Assembly: GCA_009823395.1 (NCBI GenBank)
Contig: CM020512.1
Location: 2,161,905 to 2,225,904 of the forward strand
Reading direction: 5' to 3'
Source of the DNA: Thamnaconus septentrionalis
Taxonomy: Eukaryota; Chordata; Actinopteri; Tetraodontiformes; Monacanthidae
Length of the DNA: 64,000 bases
In this document: piece by piece, positions 21,140 through 32,902 of the stretch
Numbering within the stretch: the first letter of the stretch is position 1
How the letters are laid out: every line of letters starts with the position of its first letter
Translations under genes and position numbers: made by a program
Notes under the pieces: model-generated
What the model was told of the DNA's origin: nothing
What the model saw: the letters and a program-made list of their open reading frames with translations, nothing else
Database searches by the model: none

Positions 21140-22959
21140 TTATTGTTCCTTGCTGTCGCCCTTTTCTTTGTTCATTTTCTTCATCTTCATGCGCCGGTTC
21201 TGAAACCAGATTTTGACCTGCCTCTCGGTCAGATTCAGAACCCTGGCCACTTCGAATCGGCGGTCCCGAGTAAGGTACATATTGAATAAAAACTCCTTTT
21301 CCAGTTCGAGAGTCTGGTACTTTGTGTAAGGGCATCGCTTCTTCCTGGTGGAGCGGGCATGAATCCAATTTGCCACTGGGTTATCTGCAAATGATCCCCA
21401 AAAACCAAAAAATTAATAGTCACATAAATAAATCAATACATATTTTTAAAAAATAATAATCATTTTCAAAAACAAAAAAATTCGCGTGCATTGAAAATGT
21501 ACAAAAACAGGTTGACTCTAAATAAGCGTTTCAAAGTAAAATAAAAGAAAAAAAGAAAGAAAAAAAAGAGGATATATTGCATTAACTATTACATTTCATA
21601 CGATTCCGAATTGTTCATTTATAAAGGGGGGACAAACTAAATTATCTATCTCCTGAGCCCTGCACTGATTCTCTCTCTCTCTTTACTTGTGAGTAAAGCC
21701 GTCATAAAATGCTCAATGCGCGTATTCATTTTATTGGCCCATAAAATGGCCCATGGTTCAAGCCTTTACAGGTCCGTGGTGAAAGTCCTCCAGTATGTCC
21801 CTAAATTCCTCAACTTGGCTGGAAAAGTCATGTGAATTAGCTATGGACCAAGAGAGCAGAACACAATTTAATAATATCTGGCAAAAATGTTTCCACTGGG
21901 GATCAAATTGAGCCAAAATGTGAAACATAAAAGATTAATACATTCTATCTCTTTTATAATAGCAGGTTGGATAGTCGGCTAGCTTGCCGTGTGTAAAGGT
22001 AAATGATCAAGTCATATGTGTAACAAAATAAAATAAGATGAATATATCTTATAACTCATTTATGGGATCATCTTAAAAAGGACACATGTAGGTTCTTCCC
22101 GATAGGCAACAAGCCTCCAAAATCAACGTCTTCCTGTAGGCTGGAGACCATGTTTACAACCCCGGCTGGTTTTATTGCCCCAACATTAGCCCAGCGTTTG
22201 TCTTTTATAGTTCCTAAGGCTTTGCCCCCTTTAACAGAGGCGATTCCGAATGATGGGAGGGGGGAATATAGAGATTTTTTTTTTTTTTAACATAACAGGT
22301 CGTCAAACATATCTTTTAGGCAAAGCAGTCAAACACAATGTGAACCCCAAGGCTCCCACCCGCCGACCGGTAAAGACGGGAAGGAGCTTGAACTTACTCG
22401 GGTCCAGCTCCGGCTTCTCGTCTTTATGCTTCCCTGAAGCCACGAGCTCCGGTTCGGGGGAGGGGGTATTCTGGTGCGTCTTGTCTCGCGCGTCAGTGGA
22501 TGAGCAATACAGATAATCCGTGTAGGTCCGTCCGCCGGAGCCGAGGCATTCGCCGGCTCTGTGCGTGTCCTGAAAGGCGTCGGGCTTGAGCCCGTAGTGC
22601 CTGCCGTTGGCCGAGTAGCCGTGGAAAGGCACAGCGCCCGACATGGGCTCCAGCCATGAGCGCATGTACCTCGAGTCTGTGCCTAAGTGAGCTTGGTGAC
22701 TGTACGGATGGTAGCCCACCGAGGACTGGGAGTGCACGGGGGCCCACGACGTGGAGAAGACGGGCGCCTTGGGCGCGAAGCTGCAGGAAGGATAGTCGCC
22801 GCACTCCGTCGGTCGAGGGCCGGCTGGGTGCGAACCGGGAGCCGAGAAGCGCGCAGCGGCGGCGGCGGCGGCGGCGGCGGCAGCAGCAAGGACATCCTCG
22901 TTCTCGTGGCTGATCAAGGAGTCCACATAATAATTACTTATGGGACCCGTGGTCGACAT
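21140..22959 (-). CDS. hoxc9a: Hoxc9a homeobox protein (2 exons, 268 aa)
   Basis: AbdB-class nuclear transcription factor of paralogue group 9, acting in thoracic patterning. Exon 1 is 22398-22959, starting [22 protein letters not shown], diagnostic of Hoxc9 ([18 protein letters not shown]). A run of 12 alanines at residues 25-36 replaces the short LLAS stretch of mammals. Conserved Hox9 blocks follow ([26 protein letters not shown]). The donor is CCG A|GTAAGT. Exon 2 is 21140-21384 after TTGCAG|AT. The join gives [28 protein letters not shown] is the reduced PBX-binding tryptophan of Hox9. The homeodomain is at about residues 200-259. It has Phe where mammals have Tyr in RDRRYEVARV. Exons total 807 nt, 269 codons with the stop; the intron is 1,013 bp (21385-22397). 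A CACGTG box lies about 140 bp upstream. Confidence 0.97.
21690..21750. promoter_or_regulatory. Intronic homeodomain-site cluster in hoxc9a
   Basis: Three ATAAA-type sites occur close together: GCCGTCATAAAATG near 21699-21712, TTTTATTGG at 21729-21737 and CCCATAAAATGG starting at 21738. The last two form TTTTATTGGCCCATAAAA, a near copy of the hoxc6a intronic element at 3498-3515. The composition resembles the HB1-type intronic enhancers described for other Hox genes. Confidence 0.5.
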
Positions 22960-23082
22960 GTCGGAGCTACCCCGGACTCTTTTACATGCATCCGATTATT
23001 ATATGGAGTGTATGTGTACTTTTTCATCTAGCCATAGAACAATCAGGGCAGGTAATTATTTCTCAACGCTTCCTCGGCTGCT

Positions 23083-23105
23083 ATTGGCTGCTGCGTCGAC
23101 ACGTG
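23083..23105 (-). promoter_or_regulatory. hoxc9a proximal promoter boxes (CCAAT, CACGTG)
   Basis: CACGTG at 23100-23105 and CCAAT (minus-strand sense) at 23083-23087 lie about 124-146 bp upstream of the hoxc9a start codon. A CACGTG at a similar distance precedes hoxc11a and hoxc12a. CACGTG is bound by USF/bHLH-ZIP factors and CCAAT by NF-Y. Confidence 0.5.
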
Positions 23106-23115
23106 ATTATATTTA

Positions 23116-23151
<36 letters not shown>

Positions 23152-24513
23152 CAGTGGATCAATGCGCCGCTTATTGCGGGAGATACAGAAGCAAATGAAC
23201 CGGGTTTAAAAAAAATAAAATAAAAACAAAAAAAACATTAAGAAAATTTCCAATATTTAATGGGAGTAACTTGAAGAGCGGTGCTCCTTTTCTCAGACAA
23301 ATGTGAGCGCCGTGAACAGTGGCTCTCTGTCTCCTAGTCGCAGCACAGACTTGCGCCACATCACGGCTGGGGCACTATTTGATGGTGTAATCAATCTCTG
23401 TCCGCCAAATTCCCCACCTCGGTTCTGCGAGGTGGATAGTGTTTCCTCGTTTTTATCTTTTATTGGACGCCAGACATCTTTTTTTTTTTTTTAATGTTTA
23501 CCAAATCGTATGAACGTTTAATAAAAGTTTCAGATTTATAACTTCCTGTTGAACGAGGCTTATGTTTGTTTGGAAATGGGGGGGTTGACGCCTCCACGGC
23601 AGCAATGCAGGCAAAACTGTCGAGGGGAAGAATGGGAGGAAAAACGTCAGGATGTGACAGTCATAAAAACGGCACTTTCCCCCCTTAATCGAGGGAGTAG
23701 AGATCAAATAGTCCCTAAATGGCATCCGCATGATAGGAGAGGAGGGGATTCAGATTCCTGTCGAGCAGCCCAACTACATCGTGGCTGCGTTCGGCTCGCG
23801 ACCGTTCCCCGATTTTATGCCCATCGATAAATTTTAACGAGGACCATTTGATTGTTCATAAACGTGCCGTTAATAAGGCTGCACCAGCGCTCCTCGCGTA
23901 AGAAAACACACAGCGGCAGAATGGAATGGGGTGGAGGGGGGCGCCAAACAATTGCTATCAGAACGAGCGAACACGGAGAAGCCGAGGAGAAGAAGAGGCT
24001 GCAGCGCAGAGGAGGTAAAAGGGTTCGTTAAAGGGCTAACTGGAAGGCAGCTTGGAAAACACGGGCTGAGCTGGCAGGAGTTTACTGTGCTGCCCCGCAA
24101 TATACCGACTTGTCATTTAGTGGGCTGTGAAACAACCCTGAACTCATCACCTGGGCTGCTGCAGCAAAAAAAAAAAAAACCGCCGAGAACACAACACAAA
24201 GAATACAATAAAAGTGAAGAGGCATATCAACCTCACCCGGGTTAGCAAAAGTCACAGGAAACTGTAACGAGACTAATTCTGGTAAGTGATACATGTTCAA
24301 TGCAGGCTTTAAGGGGAATCAAAACAGTATGTTAGCTGCGCCGAATTCCAATAGTTGTGCGTAACATCCTCTATGTTCATCGTGTGCTGGCTTTAGTGCA
24401 GCAGTTGGCCTATTATTTCAGTCGCATTTCCAGAGATTGATGTTTTATGATTGTGTGCATGCGTGCTCGTTTCCGTGCCCGCTTTTGATGTGTGTCCGTG
24501 ACTGCAGTCCCCC

Positions 24514-24515
<2 letters not shown>

Positions 24516-24582
<67 letters not shown>
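24516..24582. repeat. (CA)n microsatellite
   Basis: About 33 CA units in the hoxc9a-hoxc10a spacer. Confidence 0.97.
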
Positions 24583-24584
<2 letters not shown>

Positions 24585-24983
24585 CCCTTTTTCACTGTGG
24601 ATCAGCAATTTAGGAAAAAAAACAAAAAAACGAAGAAGACAAAATCCCTGACTATATTATTGCGGACTTTAACAACATGAGGCCAAAAGGTCGTTTCTTT
24701 TTGTACAGTTAGCCATTACATCCAACAGCAAAATTATAATGTCACAAGCCAACAGTACCGCACTGCGTGCGCTCACTTCCCCCGCATGTCCAAATGAATG
24801 ACAGCTATAAATGTAGATTTTAAGTCAAATAAAAAGCGACGAAACTGCTCTGACAGATTGTAAAAAGTAAATGTTCAATATTTAGAAACAAATCTTTATG
24901 TCCGCCATTACAAATAAGACCAACTATACTGTGGTGTCAACTATATTACAGATATGCTTTTCCCCCTGTGTTGTCCCTATATT

Positions 24984-24985
<2 letters not shown>

Positions 24986-25058
<73 letters not shown>
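24986..25058. repeat. (TG)n microsatellite
   Basis: About 36 TG units, about 400 bp from the CA array at 24516-24582 and in inverse orientation to it. Confidence 0.97.
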
Positions 25059-25059
<1 letters not shown>

Positions 25060-25589
25060 AGACAGTTCAAGATGCAAACCAACAACTGCTACTATCACCG
25101 CGAAGGAGTGCAATGTTCGACACGGCTGCTGGGTTCAGACTCAACCATGACATTTTAAAGGCCAGACCCCGGCAAGCACAGGGAGCAGTGTACTTAAATG
25201 TGCAACTTCAACGGGCCTGTAAGCGCCACACACTGGCGGGGAATTTATTTTTTTCCAAACACACATTTCCAAAGATAATCCAAATAATCCGAATGTTGAA
25301 TTGCATCGTCTCCTCCGTCCCTGGAGTTTTCGTGCATGTTGAAGGTTCAGGCTTTGCTTATACTACCGCTGCCATTAAATCAGAATGAAACTGTCCTCTT
25401 GCCATTTATTGCCATAACGTATGGCCATATAAATACATATCACATGTCTCACGTAAGTATGACGTGAAATATCCAGACCTGCGATTTTTTTTCTTTGTGT
25501 AAACCAAACCCCAGCAATTGTTTTCTTTTGTGGGTACGGTAACGAGTGTGTGAGCCACTGACGACGCTTGTGTTTGCGTGTGGAGTAGG

Positions 25590-25614
25590 TGTGTGTGTGT
25601 GTGTGTGTGCGTGT
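25590..25614. repeat. Short (TG)n repeat
   Basis: About a dozen TG units with CG interruptions. Confidence 0.9.
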
Positions 25615-25813
25615 GCGTAATGACAGGAGGAACCTTAATATTATGAATAGTTGTATAGTTTATGTTGCCTTTACTTTGTTTATCCACGTTTTTTGATCGT
25701 CAACAATAAAATGAAGTGCGATTTTAAACTTGTCGTTTCGACTGATTTTTGTTCATCTGTAACACAATTTTAACAATAATTATGATTATTATACTGCCCT
25801 CGGTCTCCTTCTC

Positions 25814-25816
<3 letters not shown>

Positions 25817-25859
<43 letters not shown>
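25817..25859. repeat. (TA)n microsatellite
   Basis: About 21 TA units; a self-complementary tract likely to extrude or mis-assemble. Confidence 0.96.
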
Positions 25860-25863
<4 letters not shown>

Positions 25864-27167
25864 GTTGATTCCAAAGGCTTTACGATGTAGATGAGAAATT
25901 ACAGCTAAATTCGTCATACGGGCTCGTCACATTTATTGTTTATCTTTTTATTTAGTACAACAATGACTTCTATCATAGTATTAGGAAATACATTTGACGG
26001 TTTTTTTTCTTTCAAGTAAATCCTTATGAAATAAAAAAATAAATCTTGAATTGAATTCAAGTCAAGAACCCTCCACAAAAGCCACTTCACCTCATGAACA
26101 GTAAGCGTCTGACAGTGGTGCAACACTGGGCTGTCTTTCGTTTACAGAAAATAAACGAAGAAATAAATAAATAAAACAAATAATTACTATTTGCCCACAA
26201 ATAAACAACGTGAGCGAGAGGACTGGTGCACAACTCATACAAGATGTCGCAATATAAACCAGCCCGGCCGTTTGGCGCAGCCGCATCAAACGGTCGCTTT
26301 TCATTCGCACATATCCTGACAGGTAAAACTCGCTTTATTTGGATCCACGTTCGTCTTCAAATGCCCACAAATGATTTTGACTGAGCGTAGTGCCAAATTG
26401 ACTCGGATCAACCGCTGTATTTGCTTCTCAAACAAAAGATCTACAAATAGGACAAGGTTGGTTTATGACATAAGCCGCAAAATCGTAATAATTCCTTTGA
26501 CAACATTAATCAAACAGGGATAGAGATTGTCGTTGTGACTGCAGGGATCAAATCAAGACATGTTTACTGAATGTTAAAATAATAATGATAATAACATTCA
26601 CAATATGAAAATAAGATTGGCTTTTAATTTACCAAAAACATTATCATTCATTTTGTCCCATTATTGTGAGTCCCCCACACCACACCATTTCCGAGCCAAG
26701 TGTTCTCTTGTTAAATTACTCTCCTGTATCGGATACGCACAGTCACATTTCATAGGTTACTTTATAAGTTCACGGTGGCGATGTCAAATGTACTGTTCTT
26801 CAAAGTGGAAACGACAAAGAAAAGTTATTTATATCGCGGAGGCACGGATCAGATCTTCCTCTAGCCCGGCTCGCAGATAACCACACTCGTCTCTTTTTAT
26901 CTGCCAACATTTGGCGCTGAAACCCGACATATGGAAAAAATTAAAGTGGATCTGACGCGTTATTTATAGCGTCCCATGTGCGAAACAAAAAGCGTCTGTA
27001 GACAACCGGGAGTTTCAGTGTACAACCTGAAAGGCCACACAATTATTTCCGTTTCTGAGTTCTTACTCAGAAATATTCCGATTCACATTTTTTTTTCCAA
27101 TGTTAAGCCCATTTAGAAAACATTTTTCGTGTTTTTATTCTTGTGTTCATATATCTTTTTTAACATA

Positions 27168-27217
27168 GATTTGGCAGTTTGCAATCTCGCCATGAAGAGA
27201 TTGCAAACTGCCAAATC
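27168..27217. repeat. 21-bp perfect inverted repeat (8-nt loop)
   Basis: The arms at 27168-27188 and 27197-27217 are exact reverse complements, with the 8-base spacer GCCATGAA. A second near-palindrome, CTCGGGGTACCTCGAG, follows at once (27218-27233). No family is recognised; see findings. Confidence 0.9.
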
Positions 27218-29047
27218 CTCGGGGTACCTCGAGGTTTCAATTAAAATATCCTTACGTTTTAGACTTTATTTTTTTCGAATAATAAAAACTAAGTAATGTA
27301 TCATTTGTGTCCTTTTGCAAAGCGATTATTTGCTTATTGTGGTGCAGGAATACATATAATCAAGGCCATGTTTCAAGTTTCAGATCCCTGGATTTATAAG
27401 AACAACACATTCAACATTTTCAAAAAAGCACGTTTATCGTCGCATAATTTGTTTGCCAACGTTAACATTGTTGATATTGTAAGATTATCAGCACCATGAT
27501 ACATAAAACAGTGGCATCCTCCGTTTTCCTGATATCTCTCTTGCTGATATAATGAATCATGCTTGTCAAAAAAAAAAGCAGGGCAAATAAAGGAAACGCC
27601 GCTAGCGCCTTCGCTTCTTGTCTGATCATGCCAGTGGCAGTAACATTTCCTGAGCTGTCCCACTGAATTGTCTGCCTGCAGCCCTCACTTCCTGTGCGCC
27701 ACTACAAAGTGGAATAAATTGCTTTATGCCTATATGGTTTTAGGGTGAGTCTGCGCCGCTCTCGGGCTGTTTCCACCGCTGTAAAAGTCTTTGTCAGTGA
27801 CACATTCCAGGGGAGACACCCATTCACTGGGCTGAATGAAAGTGACTTTGGATTCCAGACTGTCTCTTCCAGTTGCACCACCACCAGAGGGAGGGAGAGG
27901 GTGCTGAGAAAACAAGGCAAAATGGTGACCAGTATAAACACTGGTGACAGAAAGATGTGCTGACTGCCCCTTGCTGGCTAAACAAGTGTCTTATTTTTTG
28001 GACAAGCCCATCACTTTCTTCGCGATCCTAATCACTATTTTTCACCAATGGATCGGCTCCGGCCTATTATCTATCAATAACCCTTTCAAATGGATTAGTA
28101 ATGACTCAAAACATACATATTCCGTGACGGCCAGTTGCTCACTGGTGTGCTATAATGGCTAAATAAATTAGACATGTGTGGCAGCAGTTCGTCATTTCAA
28201 TGATGCGGGGCTGCAATTTAAGGGTCGGGCTAATTCCAGAAGAAATGAGATTTTTATTGTCGCCGTCCGACGTTTAAGAAAGTGATTGTTAATTGAGAAG
28301 AGCAGGGCAATGGTGAAAATCCTCGCCATGGATAAATCAACATCTTGTTGAGGGATGAGAGAAATGAACCTGATGGCGTATTAAAAAAAACAAAAAAAAC
28401 AACAACAACAAAAAAAAAACAGCCAATGCAGAGCAGAAAGAAGCATGTGTGTTTCAATCAGCTAATGTTTGCACGAATGACCTCAAAGGGGAGTCTGTGA
28501 TGTTTATTGAAGTGTGTCAGCAGTGTTCACTTCCAACATAAGAACTGCTTCCATTAATGCCAGACGCCTCGTCGTCAGAACAATCCTCTCAAACGTGCAG
28601 GAAAGCACCGGCATCTGCAGCAGCGGCGGCGGCAGCAGCAGCAGCCGCCGCCGGGACGTATATATGCTCGCAATTACTCTGATGCAGATATCAATACACA
28701 GTCACTTCCTGAATATGGATCCGCCCGTCAGACGAGGGAATGAGTCAAATGACTGAGCTGTATCAATCTGTCGGTCTCTCCGAGCTGATCGTCATGAAGC
28801 AGCTGACGGATGCAAAGTCTCGGATCTCAAAACCCCGCGTTGTTTACAACCCATTCTCCCACAGAGAGCCTCACAGGGTTTTACAGCCCACCACAAACTC
28901 GCAGCAAAGGAAGAATACGCCTCTGTCCGCGCGGCATCCGCAGCCCCAGTTCATTTACAATGCCATTTGCCAGGGGGACGCGAGGGACTATAGAGGGGGT
29001 GGTAATTCGGCGGAAATTGTGCCCTTGATGAAGACGAACTGACGTAA

Positions 29048-29106
29048 TCAAGGCAGTTTCTTGTTGCCGAGCCAGGAAGCCAACCCCAACAACATGAAAC
29101 TACCTA
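29048..29106 (-). ncRNA. mir196a: mir-196 microRNA precursor (mature 5p 29085-29106)
   Basis: The mature miR-196 sequence (beginning TAGGTAGTTTCATG and ending TTGGG) is read on the minus strand at 29106-29085. The complementary 3' arm, CGGCAACAAGAAACTGCC and a few bases more, is at 29069-29048. A 15-nt loop joins them, so the arms form the expected hairpin. mir-196 is the Hox-embedded microRNA found next to Hox9 in the HoxA, B and C clusters, between Hox9 and Hox10 and on the Hox strand, exactly as here. It represses group 6-9 Hox mRNAs post-transcriptionally, with Hoxc8 and Hoxb8 the best-known targets. Candidate sites in hoxc6a and hoxc8a of this same window support a conserved function. 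The exact a/b suffix used in fish nomenclature is uncertain. Confidence 0.95.
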
Positions 29107-30000
29107 AACCACGCTTCAGCTTCGCGCGAAAGAGGGTTAGAATTCCGTGGGAAAACGACAATGCGTGCAAAAACAAGCCAAGTGAGGATTAACACTGTCC
29201 AGCACAAAGAGCAAAAAGGCGAGTACTGTCAACAAACGCGCTACTTGGTCTGTTGTTTAGGGTCTGCAAACATCCTTACGTTTTCCTTTCACATCTTAGC
29301 AAAGCTTTTCTCCGCTATTTATTTATTTTTATCTGTACGGGGGGGATTCGCCAATTTATCGGTTTTCATCTCGGTCCATGAATCCAAGTCCAACTGACTT
29401 TTACGCAGGATGAAAAAAAAAAAAAAAAAGAATCAGCAGCATTTCAACTTCTTGGAAACACCATACAGAAGAAATTCATCAACTCGCATTTCTTGATCGC
29501 AGCAAGCCAGCAAATCAAGGAAGACAGACAGACAGACAGGACAGAGTGAGCAAAGTAGCAGGCTGATACCCACAGCTCAGCATAAACACATCAGCGTGTG
29601 CAGGCGTGCACCGTGCGTGCCACCATCAGAGCTGTCTAGCCAGCACAGCTTGACAGACGCGGCGTAGTTTCCCAAAGCGGGGAAACGCAGGGGGAGTGGG
29701 GGGGGGGCGAAAAAAAATGACAGAAAACTCCAGAGTCCTACCTTGACTCGCCTCCTGCTGAACGGCTCCACGGGGTGCGCGCTGCTCCACGTGTTTGCCA
29801 TTCTGTTGTTATTGTTCCGGCAGCCGTCGCTGTCCTCTTTTTTTTTTTTTTTTTAAATCCACCATCTTCCCTTCATCGGCCGCTGCCAAACTGTCCCTAT
29901 TATCCCGGGTGAAGTCGGCGGCGGCGGCGGATCCATCCAGATCCATCGCCTCGGCTGGATCGTGCAGTTTGTGCCGTGCGGATTAGCCCCCCTCCGCGCG

Positions 30001-30083
30001 CGCGCACACACACACACGCACGCACACACACACACACACACAAGCTCTCTCTCTCTCACACACACACACACTCACACACACAC
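30001..30083. repeat. Interrupted (CA)n repeat
   Basis: CA tracts with CG and CT interruptions following a short CG run, upstream of the mir-196 locus. Confidence 0.9.
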
Positions 30084-30762
30084 CTTTAAACGCATCTTTA
30101 CTGCTGCAGCACATTATATTTGCAGATCATAAAATCCACCCCCAACGCTTTCCAGGGCGAACCTGACATTAGAATTTTATGACCTTGACTTACTGTGGTC
30201 ACCTGGATAATATTTAAATCAACGTTATAGTCGCTCACTAAAAGTGCCACGATCTCCTTCCTCCCCATCCGCAGTGTCTCCTCTCCCGCCCGAACTCATT
30301 TCCACTTCTATGCCAGAGGAAGGACAAGTTGCTGATACCTTTCTGTTTTCCCCCCTCCTCCTTTTTTTTTTTTTTTTTAATTGTTTAGGAATCGTTGGTC
30401 GTGACACAGCTTTTCATATTTCGCCCGCAGCAAACAGGACGCAGAGGCTGCAAGTGGCAAAAACAAACAAACATTTTCCCCGAGGCTCAGAGACAGTAGA
30501 TGCGCTGCTGACATGGCAGTCCTTATCTTTTTTTGGGGTTGGTCACAATTGTTCGTCACAAAAAAAATATATATTCATCACTTTACGACAGCAGCATCTC
30601 GCTCGTTCCAACGCTTCCCAAGTGTCCAAATGAAGTCTGTAGTCTTATAGTGACGAAGGCACGCCTTGTGAGTGTGCGCGTGCGCCTATGAGGGCGTGTG
30701 CATGTGCACATAAAAAGAAAATTTATAACTGATAAGTGGGTGCATTAGAAAGATTATAAAAG

Positions 30763-30764
<2 letters not shown>

Positions 30765-30828
<64 letters not shown>
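30765..30828. repeat. (TG)n microsatellite in hoxc10a 3' UTR
   Basis: 32 TG units, which in the mRNA read as (CA)n starting about 27 nt after the hoxc10a stop codon. CA repeats in transcripts are bound by hnRNP L. Confidence 0.96.
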
Positions 30829-30830
<2 letters not shown>

Positions 30831-30854
30831 CGGGGGGGCGGGGGATGAAAATGT

Positions 30855-31759
30855 TCAGCAGTAGTTGTAAATGGCACAGTGCTCCCTCTCTCGACTCTCC
30901 CTGTTGAGCTTCTTCAGCTTCATGCGTCTGTTTTGAAACCAGATCTTGACCTGTCTGTCGGTCAGGTTGATACTCCGGCTGATCTCCAGGCGGCGCTCCC
31001 GAGACAGATACATGTTGAACAAGAACTCCTTCTCCAGCTCCAGCGTCTGGTGCTTTGTGTAGGGACAGCGCTTCTTCCGCCCACTCTTGGCTTTTAACCA
31101 GCTCCCAGTCGTCTTGTCCGTGCACGCCTCGTCTAAACCGGAAGGACATATTGGAAATGAGAGGATTAGAAAAGGATAGAAAATCGGACAGAAAAAAAAA
31201 ATAAATAAAAAAATCCGAGCCAGTAATCCCGTGCAGATGTGCCATCCCTCAGTTGGACAGGATGCTAATCACAACACGCCCATTTCTTTAAGACACGTTC
31301 CATACAGGCTGCTGTCCATGCATCTGGAACCGCGGTGTTTACCGGGTAGTTTGATCTCAGCGCTGACTCCTCCGTGTCTCCCGCCTGGGTGAATGAACAT
31401 CCCACCTTTGACTGCAACACCTCGTGGCTTTTGTGTCTGATGTACCACAATAATGGGATGGAATCAAACTGCGCTGCCTTGCACGCGGTGCAGGCACTTC
31501 TTTGTCTATGTTGGACCTCAGACTCCCATAAAATTTTATTACACAGCACGCCGAAGCCAAACGTAAAATTTCGGGCTCGTTTCATAACAAAAGGAGGAGA
31601 GTCTCTGTGGCGTGCATGGGGGATTTATGAAATAAATAAATATGAACAAAGAAACAGCGCATGTCTTTTTCAGCGGGGGAGAAAAAAAATCACACTGCTG
31701 CACGTTCAGTTAATTTCTTGATTAGTTTGCGGCCTCCTGGGAATAACGCCCCAGTCACC

Positions 31760-31823
<64 letters not shown>

Positions 31824-32695
31824 CACACCACATGCAAACGACACGCAGGTTACAGTAGGATAATTACCTTAATGTGAACACTCAGTGTGAGGCCCGCATT
31901 TAATCATTAGCAGAAGATTTAATTCAGTAACAGAGGAGTAACACTCACGCACACACACACACACACACACACGCACACACACACGAAGGGACGGTCTCCT
32001 TCAATTTAATTAAAATCAAATGAGTCGAGTTGGACTTCATGAAGCTGTTTGTTAAACAAGAAACAATAACAAGACATCAAACTGGAAACAATCGGATGTG
32101 AGAAAATAATGTTCAGTATGTTGTTAAATTTGAGTGTACAAAATATGATAATATAAATATAAATAAATTGCAATAATGACGGCGGCAATAATTAAAGTAA
32201 TCATTTAATAACAATAAAATAAAAACAAAGTGCCGCCATTAATTATATGTTAACTGAAAAGATTTACGCCCCTGTCGTCACTAGGAAATAGGAATTGGTA
32301 AATAAGAGGGAGAAAATGTGGGTTTTTCGACGATTTTTAAAAAACACAAACAAAAAGAAAAAAAATGTTTATTTCTGCCAACGTATTTCTTCCACGTGAA
32401 AGAAAAATACGTAACTGGTGCCCCAGAAAAAAGAAAGATATTTTACAAATTGTTTATTGCTATTTTAATAATAACATAATTGTTCTAAAAATGAATGCCA
32501 AATGCAAAAACTGCAATTATTTTAATTATACTTTCCTTCCAACGCAACGGGGGCAACCTTGAGTTTGATTTAAAAATATATTCAGGCACTATCACTCGGA
32601 AATGTTTTCAATAAAGAAAAAATAGCCCTGGATCAAGTAGTGTGAAGTGTAAAAATTACAATGCTAAAAATGGCGTCGTCTCACGATGTTACCGA

Positions 32696-32756
<61 letters not shown>

Positions 32757-32902
32757 CCCATCTCCTCACATTAATGGAAAGGTGCTAAATGCCACGGGCA
32801 CCGTAGCGCCTGCCCGCCGAGCCTGTCAAATGCCCGGCAGCCCGTAATATGACTGTGACCAAACGCCAGTGTGCGCTATTGGGCCGTGACGCAATACATC
32901 GT

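Larger units (their letters stand above)
22960..30854. other. Spacer between hoxc9a and hoxc10a
   Basis: 7.9 kb; the only gene recognised is mir-196 (29048-29106). 22960-23110 is the likely hoxc9a promoter, with CCAAT (minus strand) at 23083-23087 and CACGTG at 23100-23105. Poly-A/T tracts and TG, CA and TA microsatellites occupy 23120-25860. 25390-25440 holds ATAAA/TTTAT sites. A 21-bp perfect inverted repeat lies at 27168-27217. 28610-28660 is a short CAG/CGG-rich stretch upstream of mir-196. 29850-30090 is a GC-rich then CA-rich block. The end nearest 30854 is hoxc10a 3' UTR. Confidence 0.5.

Noticed and set aside
30754..31245. 163-aa minus-strand frame over hoxc10a exon 2
   Set aside because: It is a shadow in the wrong frame over the homeobox; the real frame lacks an ATG in the exon and gives [10 protein letters not shown].
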